Shown here in pieces: positions 1-9,077 of a DNA stretch of 64,000 nt. The notes beneath the pieces are model-generated. The model did not search any database. It worked only from the letters and a program-made list of their open reading frames with translations, and was not told the DNA's origin. The translations under genes and the position numbers were made by a program. The stretch covers positions 83,475 to 147,474 of the forward strand of contig NZ_JADMLB010000059.1 in NCBI RefSeq assembly GCF_015482765.1, in the 5' to 3' direction. The stretch's first letter is position 1. Each line of letters starts with the position of its first letter. This DNA comes from Halodesulfovibrio sp. (GTDB lineage: Bacteria; Desulfobacterota; Desulfovibrionia; Desulfovibrionales; Desulfovibrionaceae).

Positions 1-254
1 CGAACTCTAAACTCTTCGTCAAGGCCGGGGCGAGCAATCAAATTGTTTCGCAGTTGAACTGCGCGTTCAATATCACCTTGAGCGCGATAGAGGTTTCCGA
101 GAGCAATATAGATCTCGACAGCGTCAGGATCGTTGCGAACCGCTCGGGACAGTTCTGCAATAGTTTCCTTGGTATCGCGTTCGCCGTGGGGTGTTTCAAG
201 CGTTGCAGGAACAGTTTTCTTTTTACCAGGAATCAATCGACTCAGCATGGACAT
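1..254 (-). CDS. TPR-repeat protein, LapB-like, 3' part beyond window
   Basis: Only the first 84 codons are in the window; the gene runs off the left edge. It starts at an ATG 8-9 bases after a GGAGG ribosome site. The protein opens with a short basic stretch (MSMLSRLIPGKKK) and then a tetratricopeptide helix pair (AVEIYIALGNLYRAQGDIERAVQL, seen as residues about 45-70). It lies 23 bases downstream of lapA. In enterobacteria LapA and LapB form an inner-membrane pair that controls LpxC turnover and LPS assembly. The position suggests this is the LapB partner, but E. coli LapB has an N-terminal membrane anchor that is not seen here, and the rubredoxin-like C-terminus lies outside the window. 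TPR call firm; LapB identity inferred. Confidence 0.75.
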   Translation of the reverse strand, partial: MSMLSRLIPGKKKTVPATLETPHGERDTKETIAELSRAVRNDPDAVEIYIALGNLYRAQGDIERAVQLRNNLIARPGLDEEFRV

Positions 255-277
255 TGGCTGCCCTCCGTAAGTTGCGC

Positions 278-652
278 TTACGCCTCAGTGTCTTTTTCTG
301 GAGTACCTTCAGATTCAGGCTCAATCTCAGGCAGATTTGCTTTTTCATCAAGAGGGTTAGTACGAAGAGCGTTTACTTCTTTTTCAAGTTTTTTAATCTG
401 CTTGCGTGCTTTTCGGATAGCAGAACCGAGGCGTACGCGTTCGAGCAGGAAGAAGAAAGTAACTGCAAAGGCGCCAAAAACAAAAGCACCAAGAATGAGA
501 AAGTAAATTGGAAGTGGAATAGTTTCCCAAGATTGGTAGAGCAGGTCAACTTTCAGAGTAATAGCCTGAGAAAGTTCAGCTGTGTTCTGCTGGAAGAAAA
601 CCATACAGAGGAAAAATACCACAACAAGCAAAAGCACCTTAATAAAACGCAT
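278..652 (-). CDS. lapA: LapA family (DUF1049) inner-membrane protein
   Basis: Small inner-membrane protein of 124 residues. Two hydrophobic segments are visible (about 4-22 and 46-68), followed by a short charged coiled coil (about 75-95) and an acidic tail. This is the LapA/DUF1049 layout: two membrane helices with a cytoplasmic tail that meets LapB. The start is chosen at the ATG preceded by AAGGAG at five bases; a 13-codon longer reading frame exists upstream but lacks a ribosome site and would overlap the preceding gene. It lies 22 bases after the HIT gene and 23 bases before the TPR gene, so the three probably form one transcript tied to envelope homeostasis. Confidence 0.8.
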   Translation of the reverse strand: MRFIKVLLLVVVFFLCMVFFQQNTAELSQAITLKVDLLYQSWETIPLPIYFLILGAFVFGAFAVTFFFLLERVRLGSAIRKARKQIKKLEKEVNALRTNPLDEKANLPEIEPESEGTPEKDTEA

Positions 653-674
653 AGACAACTCCTTATTACACGCC

Positions 675-1160
675 CTACGGCAGGTCATCAAATTTTGGTT
701 TCAGTTTAGCATAGGTACTCTGAAGATGCTCAGAGATAAGCCGTACATCGGCACATGTTGCCATAAAGGAAGAGTCGCCTTCCCATCGTGGAACAATGTG
801 GTAGTGAAGATGCTCTCGGATGCCGGCACCAGCGGAAGTACCAAGGTTGAGACCGATGTTGACCCCAGAAGGGTTAAATGTTTCTCGAATAATAGTGGTG
901 GATACTTGTAACAAATCCATTAACTCATGCGTCACATCAGCAGCAAGTTTGGTTATACAATCCGTATGCTTATACGGCATAACCATGATGTGCCCAGTGT
1001 TGTATGGATATTTATTCATGATGATGAAGTTTTTTTTGCCTCGATATAAAATCAGGCGTTCTTCATCTTCGTCAGTATGGTCAGGAATGCAAAATACGCA
1101 TGTATCAGGTTTGGGGCCTAGAATGTAGTCAATGCGCCACGGCGCCCACATATGTTGCAT
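675..1160 (-). CDS. HIT family nucleotide hydrolase (Ap4A-type)
   Basis: 161-residue histidine-triad protein. The HIT motif HLHYHIV is near residue 117-123 and its central histidine is the nucleophile that attacks the alpha-phosphate of dinucleoside polyphosphates or aminoacyl-AMP adducts. The N-terminus carries WAPWRIDYI and a CVFC cysteine pair, both typical of the bacterial Ap4A-hydrolase/phosphorylase-like branch with a zinc site. Length is usual for the branch. It is the first gene of the probable HIT-lapA-TPR transcript. The start ATG has only a modest AGGA ribosome site. Exact substrate cannot be read from sequence. Confidence 0.85.
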   Translation of the reverse strand: MQHMWAPWRIDYILGPKPDTCVFCIPDHTDEDEERLILYRGKKNFIIMNKYPYNTGHIMVMPYKHTDCITKLAADVTHELMDLLQVSTTIIRETFNPSGVNIGLNLGTSAGAGIREHLHYHIVPRWEGDSSFMATCADVRLISEHLQSTYAKLKPKFDDLP

Positions 1161-1375
1161 GATAAGTCCTAATGTCTTTCTGAATGAGTCGGGGAAAATT
1201 GTTCGGTTTTTATGAATCGTGGTGAGTCATCGCATATGCCGTACAATCCTATCATTATTATCCCTTGCCGATTTACACGGGAAGCGCCGGAAGAGCAAGA
1301 TTAAGGTTGCAAAAAAGAGGTTGCCGATTCTCGTATTCATCACGCAGCATCATAGTTTTTCTGGGTAACTGTCTA

Positions 1376-4048
1376 TTATTGCCTAGCTTTTAGCATGCGG
1401 TAGGCAAAGTCAAGTTGTTCCTGTCTTGTCTTTACTCTTTCATCGAGCTTCGCAAACAGCGTTTTTCGCAACACTTCTCCGAAGACCGGACCTGGGGTAA
1501 AACCAAGGAGCTGCAGGTCTGACCCTGTTATGTCGAGTGTAGTGTTTCGTAAGTAGGCAAGGAAATGAGAAATATGTTTTTTTACCATTTCCGACTTTGT
1601 TCGAGCCATAATGTAGAGCACTCCCTCAAGTGGAATTGGTGCAAGTGTTTTATATAACTCGCTATATGCTCCTTCAGGAATTCTGCTGACGTGGTTAGTT
1701 ACGGAGTTAACAGTTTCGCGCAGTTCCATAAAGTCAGCATGCTGTTTGGGTGCTAAGTTTAGTCGCTCCAAAACTTCTTCGACAACGTCAGCCTTAGAGG
1801 CGGAGGTTAGCCCAAGGAGGTATATAATCCAAGGGGCCGGTGAAGGCTCTGTATACAGCATGCGATACCATTCTACGACTTTTTCAATCTCTTTAAGGAC
1901 AATGTTTTTATTAGGAGCAAGCTTTAGTGCTGGATGTATGGCTTCTAATACTGAAAAGTCCTGCATTCTGACGAGAGACTGGTAGGGGCTGACCTCGTTA
2001 AATATCGATTGTAGTTCGTGGAAAATTCGAGAGCCGCTTAATTTAGTAATTAACTTAAGTTGTAGCGCATTTTTTATAAGTTTTGTTGTTTGAGGCCCAA
2101 TAGCAAATTCAAATCGTGTTTCAAATCTGATTGCACGTAAGATTCGGGTAGGATCTTCAACAAAACTTAGAGAATGTAACACACGGATTAATTTGTCACG
2201 AATGTCTTTCTGAGCTCCGAAGAAATCGATTAATTTACCGAACTTATCGTGGCTGAGTTGAATAGCTAAAGCGTTTATTGTGAAATCTCTGCGATATAAG
2301 TCCATTTTTATTGAAGATAGTTCAACAGTAGGAAGGGACGCCGGCTGTTCGTAATATTCAAGACGTGCTGTCGCTACATCAAGACGTTCTTCTTCTCCTG
2401 CAGCATTCGTATATATAATGATAGCAGTTTTAAATTTTGTATGCTGCCTGACTCGTCCACCAAGTCGGTGAGCGAATTTTTTAGCAAAGGCTATGCCGTC
2501 TCCCTCTACAACCAAATCTAAATCAAGATTTTTTCTTCCTAAAAGTAAGTCACGGACAAAGCCACCCACGACATAAACTGCAACGTTAAGACGGTTACCA
2601 AGTTCACCCGCCATGGTAAGTAATTCAAAGTGATGTTCTGGTAATCGCTCTTTTAGCAGATGGAGTACATTTCGCTCTTTGGTTTTGTCAGCAAATAACT
2701 TGTCTGGGACGCGTGAAGGCTCTTCTACAAGGGTATTGATCAAGTCAGTTCGGGTGATAACACCCATCAGTCTTGTATCAATAACTACAGGGACAAGGCG
2801 CTGCCGCTTGCCAACAATAATTTCCATAACAGGGTATAGGTCATCATCAGGTTTTACGGTTTGGAATTTTCTGTTCATATACGTGCTGGCTGGCGCGCTG
2901 CCTAACCCGTGAGAACAGGCTCTAACTGCTGTCTGATATTCAAGATATCCTGTAACGATCGGATTGGCAGTGCTTTCAAGAAGCGGAATCGCTTTTAACC
3001 CATAGCGATTCATGATTGATTCCGCCTTGCACATAGGTACTGTTTCGTATTCAAAAATTGCCGGAGCCGTCATATGCTCGCGAACGGTTTTTTCATGATG
3101 TATTGACGAATACAGCAGACCAAAAAGCTCATCCTTTACTTCAGATAATGGTTTGCTTTTTACAGAAGCAGAGGCTGCAAAGTTATGACCGCCGCCTCCC
3201 AGAGATTGGCAAATTTGTCCTACATTAACTGAGTGGATTTTACTTCTTGCTACAACTTGGACTCTGTCACTCATGCGGCATATGGCAAACAGTACTTTTA
3301 TTTCCTGCATATCAATCATTTTATGAGCAAGCAGGGCAAAGTCACGGACATAATGCGGCACAGATGTTTCTGCAATAACAACAGGAATGCCGTTGATATC
3401 ATGGGTTGTTGCAGATTCTAACAGACTGTTAAGAATGGAAACTTGTTCAACCGTTAGTTCTCTCGTGGTTAGCTCGGAGATGGTATTAATATCCATCCCT
3501 TTTATTTTAAGCCAGCCGGCAGCTGCGAAGTCGTGTTCAGTTGTAGAGTTGAAAGAGAAAGAGCCCGTGTCTTCATAAATACCAAGGCCAAGCATTGTGG
3601 CTTCTTCTGGAGTTACGGTCAGCCCTTTTTCTTTAATTAAGAGAGTGATTATTGACGTAGCAGAGCCCCAAGGCTTTACAACAGATAAAGCAGCCGGAAG
3701 ATCATCGTCGGAATCCGGATGATGATCGTAAAGGTGTATTTCGATATCAGGGTTCTCAAGTGCTGGGGCTACATGAGTAATGCGTCCGCGTTGTCGGGTG
3801 TCAACGATCACTAATGTTTTGACAGTGGTGAAATCAATTTCTTTTGCATCTTTAAAGTTAAATAGGTAGGTCGCGCTTTCAATAAAAAAGTTTCGTAAGT
3901 TTGCTTCCTGAGAACCAGGAAACACCAACACTGCGTTGTCATAAAGTTTACTGGCAGCAACAATAGCAGCAAGGCAGTCGAAATCGGCATTAGCATGACC
4001 AGTGATAAGAACTGGAGCGGGGATGAGAGCTTTTGGGTTGGAACTCAC
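1376..4048 (-). CDS. DHH-CBS-nucleotidyltransferase fusion; probable tRNA A-adding enzyme
   Basis: 890-residue fusion. Domains in order: DHH phosphoesterase (DHH at 108-110), DHHA1 with GGGGH at 284-288, two CBS modules (about 325-440), then a class II tRNA nucleotidyltransferase head with GGFVRD at 495-500, the metal-binding DxD at D509/D511, an intact flexible loop around 562-583 and the RRD motif at 586-588. The loop is the element needed to switch to ATP, so this protein is predicted to add the terminal A of CCA. The second nucleotidyltransferase in the window (30.7 kb) lacks the loop and is predicted to add CC. DHH domains hydrolyse phosphodiesters and CBS domains bind adenylates; their role here is unknown. 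It starts two bases after the xerD stop, so it is probably cotranscribed with xerD and the TauE gene. Confidence 0.85.
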   Translation of the reverse strand: MSSNPKALIPAPVLITGHANADFDCLAAIVAASKLYDNAVLVFPGSQEANLRNFFIESATYLFNFKDAKEIDFTTVKTLVIVDTRQRGRITHVAPALENPDIEIHLYDHHPDSDDDLPAALSVVKPWGSATSIITLLIKEKGLTVTPEEATMLGLGIYEDTGSFSFNSTTEHDFAAAGWLKIKGMDINTISELTTRELTVEQVSILNSLLESATTHDINGIPVVIAETSVPHYVRDFALLAHKMIDMQEIKVLFAICRMSDRVQVVARSKIHSVNVGQICQSLGGGGHNFAASASVKSKPLSEVKDELFGLLYSSIHHEKTVREHMTAPAIFEYETVPMCKAESIMNRYGLKAIPLLESTANPIVTGYLEYQTAVRACSHGLGSAPASTYMNRKFQTVKPDDDLYPVMEIIVGKRQRLVPVVIDTRLMGVITRTDLINTLVEEPSRVPDKLFADKTKERNVLHLLKERLPEHHFELLTMAGELGNRLNVAVYVVGGFVRDLLLGRKNLDLDLVVEGDGIAFAKKFAHRLGGRVRQHTKFKTAIIIYTNAAGEEERLDVATARLEYYEQPASLPTVELSSIKMDLYRRDFTINALAIQLSHDKFGKLIDFFGAQKDIRDKLIRVLHSLSFVEDPTRILRAIRFETRFEFAIGPQTTKLIKNALQLKLITKLSGSRIFHELQSIFNEVSPYQSLVRMQDFSVLEAIHPALKLAPNKNIVLKEIEKVVEWYRMLYTEPSPAPWIIYLLGLTSASKADVVEEVLERLNLAPKQHADFMELRETVNSVTNHVSRIPEGAYSELYKTLAPIPLEGVLYIMARTKSEMVKKHISHFLAYLRNTTLDITGSDLQLLGFTPGPVFGEVLRKTLFAKLDERVKTRQEQLDFAYRMLKARQ

Positions 4049-4050
4049 GG

Positions 4051-4968
4051 TTACATCCTTGAACGCGGGTGAAATTGCTTGTGAATTTGTCTTAGCCTGT
4101 CTGCCTGTACATGGGTGTATATCTCGGTTGCAGAAATATCGGTATGTCCAAGAAGAAGTTGTACTGTCCTTAGATCAGCTCCGCCATCTAGCAAATGTGT
4201 AGCAAAAGAATGTCTGAATGTGTGCGGTGAAACACTTTTATGCACCTCAGCTTTAAGGACATATCGTTGGACAAGTTTCCAGATAGCTTGTCGTGTTAGT
4301 CCTTTCCCGGAGCGATTTAAAAATACGAAGTCTTCAATAGGAGCAAAGTGCGGACGCCAGTCTCTCATATAAAGTTGTAAAACCTGCATGGCTGCATTGT
4401 GCATTGGGACAATGCGATCCTTAGAGCCTTTACCATGAACTCGTAAAAGGCCGCTTTGAAGATCGAGATCTACCGGCTTTAATGTTACGCATTCTGTAAC
4501 GCGTAATCCGGATGCATAAAGCAATTCAAGAATCGCACGATCACGAAATCCTAGTTTTTTCTTCATATCAGGTTGTTCAAGTATTGCTTGAACTTCTTCT
4601 ACAGATAATACGTCTGGGAGTGTTTTAGGTAGCTTAGGATTTTCTAAGTATTGAACAGGATTAGCATTTAAGTAGCTTTCATCAAAACAATATCTGAAAA
4701 ACCCTCTAAGCGCCGACAGATGTCGAGCGAGACTTCTACTGTTTAGACCTCCTCGGCGTAGATGCATAATGTAGAGGAAGATCGACTGATCGGTAACATC
4801 TTCGATGTTGTAGTTCTTATCTTCCAGAAAGAGCAGGAAACTGCGTAAGTCAGTTTCATATGAGGTTAACGTATTTTCTGAAAGACCTCGAGTCACAAGA
4901 AGGAATTGTAGGTAGCTGTCAACAAATGGGTGACTGACAGGTGTTGGTTCGTGTGGAGTTGTGCTCAT
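4051..4968 (-). CDS. xerD: Tyrosine recombinase XerD
   Basis: 305-residue site-specific recombinase that with XerC resolves chromosome dimers at dif under FtsK control. The SAM-like N-terminal DNA-binding domain spans about 14-100. The catalytic set is complete: R156 (SGLRVTE), K180, H249 and R252 (HTFRHSFATH), H275 (LLGH) and the nucleophile Y284. Length matches XerD/XerC. It begins 18 bases after the stop of the TauE gene and ends two bases before the nucleotidyltransferase. XerC cannot be excluded from sequence alone, but no phage or integron context is present, so it looks like a housekeeping gene. ftsK lies elsewhere in this window. Confidence 0.9.
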   Translation of the reverse strand: MSTTPHEPTPVSHPFVDSYLQFLLVTRGLSENTLTSYETDLRSFLLFLEDKNYNIEDVTDQSIFLYIMHLRRGGLNSRSLARHLSALRGFFRYCFDESYLNANPVQYLENPKLPKTLPDVLSVEEVQAILEQPDMKKKLGFRDRAILELLYASGLRVTECVTLKPVDLDLQSGLLRVHGKGSKDRIVPMHNAAMQVLQLYMRDWRPHFAPIEDFVFLNRSGKGLTRQAIWKLVQRYVLKAEVHKSVSPHTFRHSFATHLLDGGADLRTVQLLLGHTDISATEIYTHVQADRLRQIHKQFHPRSRM

Positions 4969-4986
4969 GATAACGTTTGCCTGCTG

Positions 4987-5874
4987 TTAAAGAAAGTATT
5001 CGAGGATATATTTACCTGCTGTGAACAGAATGAAAAATGTCAGGATTAGTTTTAGCGTGTTTGCTGGAACAAATTTTTGGCATAGAGCCCCAAGGTACAT
5101 TCCAGCAATACCGCCAAGGCCGAATAATATGCCTAAAAGGTAGTCCGGCGCAATTACTTGTGCAGGGTAAATGTATGCCAAGATCTGATATATGCCGACA
5201 CCGGCAATAGAGGTGACGAATGTTCCCATAAGGCATGCGCCGGCAACTGTATAAATTGGTAAACCAAAAAATGTAATAAAAAATGGGGCAATGATGGCGC
5301 CCCCGCCAATTCCGTATATTCCTCCGATGATACCGACCAGTAGGGTTAGGGCGAAAATACCGATTGTCGGAGCAGAATAGGTATCTCCTTGAAACGAATA
5401 GGATATTCGTTTGAAAGAAAATTCTATAGTTTTGGTGTGCCCTAGCTTTTGAATTTTTATAGGCTCTGATTCAGAAGATCTGAAGTGGACTGATCGGAAC
5501 AAGCGATACCCGATGTAAAGAAGTACGCTGCCAACGAAAAGCTTGAATTCAGCAGCATCCGGAAGAAATTTTATACGGATAATAGCGCCGATGACAACGC
5601 CCGGAAGTGTGCCGGCTATGACGGCCCAAGTTAATGGCCAAACCATTCTTCCTTCACGCATATAGCGAAAAACGCCGCTGGGAATGGCAACTATGTTAAA
5701 GAGTTGGTTTGTCGCACTGACTGAGGGAGTTGTGTATCCGAGGACAGACATTTGGAAAGGAAGAAGCAGAAAGGCACCTGAAAGCCCGCTCATTGAAGCA
5801 AAGAAAGACAGAATAAATGAGATTGCAGGCGGGATTAGTGGATGAACTTCGATGCCGGCAACAGGGAATAGCAT
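4987..5874 (-). CDS. TauE/SafE family anion exporter
   Basis: 295-residue polytopic membrane protein with about eight hydrophobic segments. The N-terminal repeat carries GLSGAFLLLPFQ and TNQLFNI, and the second repeat carries GIYGIGGGAI, the glycine-rich signature of the TauE/SafE (DUF81) family. Members export sulfite, sulfoacetate or related organic anions. In a sulfate reducer a sulfur-anion role is plausible but unproven. A soluble segment of about 40 residues (near 115-160) separates the two halves. It heads the minus-strand run TauE-xerD-nucleotidyltransferase. Confidence 0.8.
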   Translation of the reverse strand: MLFPVAGIEVHPLIPPAISFILSFFASMSGLSGAFLLLPFQMSVLGYTTPSVSATNQLFNIVAIPSGVFRYMREGRMVWPLTWAVIAGTLPGVVIGAIIRIKFLPDAAEFKLFVGSVLLYIGYRLFRSVHFRSSESEPIKIQKLGHTKTIEFSFKRISYSFQGDTYSAPTIGIFALTLLVGIIGGIYGIGGGAIIAPFFITFFGLPIYTVAGACLMGTFVTSIAGVGIYQILAYIYPAQVIAPDYLLGILFGLGGIAGMYLGALCQKFVPANTLKLILTFFILFTAGKYILEYFL

Positions 5875-6133
5875 GGGCTCTCCATTGTAAGTGTCAAAAG
5901 GGGATAACTTTTGGCAAGGTTAGTAAAGAATTTCCATTATTCTCCGATAAGAGCGCAATATGCAGCCCGCGATAGCGTCGCTCCTGCATGGGGTTGAGGT
6001 TTCCATGTTGACATATAACGCGTGGTTTTTGTGTTTTCTAATCTAGCGATGGCACTAAGGAGTCTTAGTCTGCCGTGCATTTGTTGCACTACAGAATAGC
6101 CTTCGCTTTGTTTTTTAGTAAGGAAGAAATTGT

Positions 6134-7690
6134 ATGTGGAATTCAAAAAAGATTCAATATCTTGCAATGGGTGGACTTTTTATCCAAGCAGTAGCCGGCA
6201 TTGCCGTGTGCAGCATCAGTAGTTTAAGTCAATCATATTGGCTGGTTTCAATCTTGTTGACTGCTGTTGTCTTTTTAGCTTTGTACACCGCAGCCTCCTA
6301 CGTTGAAGCGGATGCCCGTAAGCTTGAGAAATACATTGCTGAAATTTTGAATGATAATTTTGATGCATCTCCTCCTTTGCTGAATTCAGAAAGTACAACA
6401 TCAACGTTGGTAAAAAAACTGATTGAAGAGCTTAAGCATGAGAAAGGTGTTTTGTTAGGAGTCATAAAAGGTCTTCCTGTTCCGTATCTTTTCGTAGATA
6501 CAGATGAAAGAGCACTTTTTACGAATCAGGAATGTTTGGACATGCTTGAAATTGATGGGGCTCCTGAGTCCCAGATTGGAAACACTCTTGGTGAGATATT
6601 TTATAACGATTCGACTCGTGAAACGGCTGTCGGTCAATCAATAAAAAACGGAAAAGTATTTAAAAACCTTGAAGTAACAATCAATGGTCATAAAGGCGGG
6701 CAGTGTCATGTGCTTGCCAATGTTTATCCTTTATATAATCTCGATGGCGGCTGTGTTGGTGGGTTGTGTTTATATTTGGATATGACAAAGTTGAAGCAAC
6801 ATGAAGAAGAACTTGTTGCGCAGCACGGACTCATTGCGGCATCAGCAGAGAAAGTTTCTGTGATTACTGAGCGGTTATCTGCATCGTGTGCTGAAATTTC
6901 TTCACAGGTAGACGAGTCATTAAAGCTTTCAGTTACTCAGCAAAATGGAACAACAGATGTTGCAGCTGCAATGGAGCAGATGAATACTTCAGTTGTGGAT
7001 GTTGCTCGAAGTGCTAATGACGCATCTGATCTCGCAGAGTCAACTCGATCAAGCGCAACAAAGGGCGTGGAAGTTGTTCAGCAAGCTCGAAGTGTTATTA
7101 CAAAAGTTCATGAACATGCAACTGAATTGAAAAGCGATATGCATGAGCTTGGCGGACATGCGGAATCTATTGGTGATATTATCAGTGTTATTAATGATAT
7201 TGCGGATCAAACGAACTTATTGGCTTTGAACGCAGCGATTGAAGCAGCTCGAGCTGGTGAAGCGGGAAGGGGCTTTGCAGTTGTTGCAGATGAAGTGCGT
7301 AAGCTAGCAGAAAAAACTATGCAGGCTACTACGGAAGTTGGTAGCGCGGTTGACGCAATTCAAGTTAGTGCAGAAAAATCCATTGTCTCTACGGACTCAG
7401 TATCAGACGCGATTGATGAAAACACACGACTATCAGCTGATTCTGCTGAAGTTTTAGATACGATTGTTAGCATGGCTAACGCAACTGCTGATCGGGTTCG
7501 TGAAATTGCTGCAGCAGCAGGGGAGCAATCAGCCGCAAGTGATCAGATATCTGCTGCCGCAACACACATCAATGAATTGGCAAACGATAATACAACAGCA
7601 ATGAATGAGTCTTCCCTTGCTGTTAGCGAAGTTGCCCGTCTTGCTTCTGAGCTTGCAGTTTTGGTCGCCGAGCTGCGTGATATTAAATAA
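6134..7690 (+). CDS. Methyl-accepting chemotaxis protein with PAS domain
   Basis: 518-residue chemoreceptor. Two membrane helices near residues 11-30 and 36-54 are joined by a very short loop, so there is no periplasmic sensor. A PAS domain follows (about 105-215), pointing to cytoplasmic sensing, for example of redox state or a small ligand. The C-terminal half is a coiled-coil signalling domain; the tip carries [19 protein letters not shown] and [15 protein letters not shown], the CheA/CheW contact region. There is no C-terminal CheR/CheB tethering pentapeptide. A ribosome site AAGGAAG precedes the ATG. It appears to be a single gene. Confidence 0.92.
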   Translation: MWNSKKIQYLAMGGLFIQAVAGIAVCSISSLSQSYWLVSILLTAVVFLALYTAASYVEADARKLEKYIAEILNDNFDASPPLLNSESTTSTLVKKLIEELKHEKGVLLGVIKGLPVPYLFVDTDERALFTNQECLDMLEIDGAPESQIGNTLGEIFYNDSTRETAVGQSIKNGKVFKNLEVTINGHKGGQCHVLANVYPLYNLDGGCVGGLCLYLDMTKLKQHEEELVAQHGLIAASAEKVSVITERLSASCAEISSQVDESLKLSVTQQNGTTDVAAAMEQMNTSVVDVARSANDASDLAESTRSSATKGVEVVQQARSVITKVHEHATELKSDMHELGGHAESIGDIISVINDIADQTNLLALNAAIEAARAGEAGRGFAVVADEVRKLAEKTMQATTEVGSAVDAIQVSAEKSIVSTDSVSDAIDENTRLSADSAEVLDTIVSMANATADRVREIAAAAGEQSAASDQISAAATHINELANDNTTAMNESSLAVSEVARLASELAVLVAELRDIK

Positions 7691-7769
7691 TTTTAGGAAA
7701 CTGTCCTTGAGAAAAAAGAAAAGGTGCTTGGTAAATCAAAGCTTCAGAGAATTCTTACATACTGGTTTG

Positions 7770-7798
7770 TTGACCGATAATCATTCTCAAGGTATACA
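7770..7798 (+). promoter_or_regulatory. Sigma-70 type promoter of dapL
   Basis: TTGACC (7770-7775) and TATACA (7793-7798) are separated by exactly 17 bases, 5 of 6 and 5 of 6 matches to consensus by my count. Transcription would start near 7805, about 105 bases before dapL, which leaves a leader containing the hairpin and upstream ORF listed below. Confidence 0.55.
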
Positions 7799-7841
7799 CA
7801 CAAACAGTGTAAAAACTTTTTTATACGACTAAGTAAGGAAC

Positions 7842-7866
7842 AGAGCTTATGGCAGAGCTCTTTTTT
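7842..7866 (+). terminator. Intrinsic terminator or attenuator in the dapL leader
   Basis: AGAGCT (7842-7847) pairs with AGCTCT (7856-7861) across an 8-base loop and is followed by a run of six T. It lies 150 bases past the chemoreceptor gene but downstream of the dapL promoter, so it would stop transcription within the dapL leader. The start codon of a 9-codon ORF sits in its loop. Confidence 0.55.
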
Positions 7867-7878
7867 CCCGACCGGTAA
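7849..7878 (+). CDS. Upstream ORF / candidate leader peptide of dapL (9 aa)
   Basis: An ATG preceded by AAGGA at nine bases opens a 9-codon ORF, MAELFFPDR, ending in TAA at 7876-7878, 32 bases before dapL. Its start region closely repeats that of dapL itself: both have TAAGGA, then ATGGCAGAG, and dapL begins MAEFKLADR. The start codon lies in the loop of the terminator hairpin and its codons cover the 3' arm, so ribosomes on it would melt the hairpin. It may be a regulatory leader peptide or a decayed partial duplication of the dapL start. Confidence 0.35.
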   Translation: MAELFFPDR

Positions 7879-7910
7879 CGGGATATATACCCTAAGGAGA
7901 ATGCAAAGCT

Positions 7911-9077
7911 ATGGCAGAGTTCAAGCTTGCTGACCGTTTGGCCGCAGTGCCACCGTATCTGTTTGCACAGATCGATAAAGTTAAGGCTGAAGTAGCCGCT
8001 CGTGGTGTTGATATTATTAGTCTCGGAATTGGCGATCCGGATACACCAACACCTCAATTTGTTATTGATACCATGCGCTCTGCGCTGGATGATGCGGTAA
8101 ATCACCAGTATCCTTCATATGTTGGCATGAAAGAGTACCGTACTGCAGTTTCTGACTGGTACAAAACTCGTTTTGATGTTGACCTTGATCCTGATAATGA
8201 AGTGGTAAGCCTTATTGGCTCAAAAGAAGGTATTGCACATTTCCCGCTTGCTTTCGTGAACCCGGGCGACCTCGTTCTTGTATGTACTCCGAACTACCCA
8301 GTTTATGGTATTGCAACTGAGTTTGCCGGTGGGCAGGTTCAGTATGTTCCGCTTCTGGAAGATAATTCCTTCCTTCCGGATCTTGATGCAATTGATGAAG
8401 CTACATGGGAAAAAGCTAAAGCAATTTTCATTAACTACCCGAACAACCCGACTGCAGCGACAGCAGATGAAGCGTTCTATAGAAAGTTGATTGATCTTGC
8501 GAAAGCTTACAATGTAATTATTGTTGCAGATGCTGCATACACTGAGATTTACTACGATGATGCCAAAAAGCCTCTTTCCATTCTTGAAGTTGAAGGTGGT
8601 AAAGACGTAGCGATTGAGTTTAACTCACTATCCAAGCCTTACAACATGACCGGTTGGCGTGTAGGTATGGCTTGCGGTAACGAGCAGCTTGTTCGCGGTC
8701 TTGGTAAAATTAAAGAGAACGTAGACTCTGGTATTTTCCAGGCTGTCCAGCTTGCTGGTATCACAGCGTTGCGTGAGGGCGAGCCGTTTGTTGCAGGTCT
8801 TCGCGATATGTACAAAGGACGTCGTGATATTGTTGTTAATGCTCTTCATAAAGCAGGCATTAAGTGCAACATTCCAGATGCAACATTCTATGTTTGGTCT
8901 CATGTACCAGACGGTTACACCTCCTCTGAGTTTGTAACAAAAGTTCTGGAAGAAACAGGCGTAGTTCTTACTCCTGGTAACGGCTTTGGTGCACCTGGTG
9001 AAGGGTACTTCCGTATCTCTCTTACAGTAAATGATGAGCGTCTCGAGGAGGCGGTATCTCGTATTCAGAAACTGTAG
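7911..9077 (+). CDS. dapL: LL-diaminopimelate aminotransferase
   Basis: 388-residue PLP-dependent class I/II aminotransferase of the DapL branch, which converts tetrahydrodipicolinate directly to LL-diaminopimelate for lysine and peptidoglycan. Visible signatures are the N-terminal LADRLAAVPPYLF, ISLGIGDPDTPTP, the NYPNNPT loop and the Schiff-base lysine in NSLSKPYNMTGWRVG near residue 245. Length fits. The start ATG follows AAGGAG by 11 bases. folK follows immediately, overlapping its 3' end if its proposed upstream start is right. Related transaminases such as AlaA look similar, so substrate is inferred from the family signature. Confidence 0.88.
   Translation: MAEFKLADRLAAVPPYLFAQIDKVKAEVAARGVDIISLGIGDPDTPTPQFVIDTMRSALDDAVNHQYPSYVGMKEYRTAVSDWYKTRFDVDLDPDNEVVSLIGSKEGIAHFPLAFVNPGDLVLVCTPNYPVYGIATEFAGGQVQYVPLLEDNSFLPDLDAIDEATWEKAKAIFINYPNNPTAATADEAFYRKLIDLAKAYNVIIVADAAYTEIYYDDAKKPLSILEVEGGKDVAIEFNSLSKPYNMTGWRVGMACGNEQLVRGLGKIKENVDSGIFQAVQLAGITALREGEPFVAGLRDMYKGRRDIVVNALHKAGIKCNIPDATFYVWSHVPDGYTSSEFVTKVLEETGVVLTPGNGFGAPGEGYFRISLTVNDERLEEAVSRIQKL

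Noticed and set aside
1161..1375. Short ORFs of about 22-26 codons on both strands
   Set aside because: No ribosome sites and no terminators attached; ordinary intergenic DNA.
4051..4968. Integrase of a mobile element
   Set aside because: The gene is a full-length Xer recombinase among housekeeping genes with no repeats, att sites or cargo.
6007..6045. TTGACA upstream of the chemoreceptor gene as a sigma-70 promoter
   Set aside because: No acceptable -10 at 16-18 bases; nearest candidate is at 23 bases. No sigma-28 box either.
7799..7910. Lysine riboswitch ahead of dapL
   Set aside because: The leader is only about 105 bases, far shorter than the lysine aptamer, and the conserved junction is absent.
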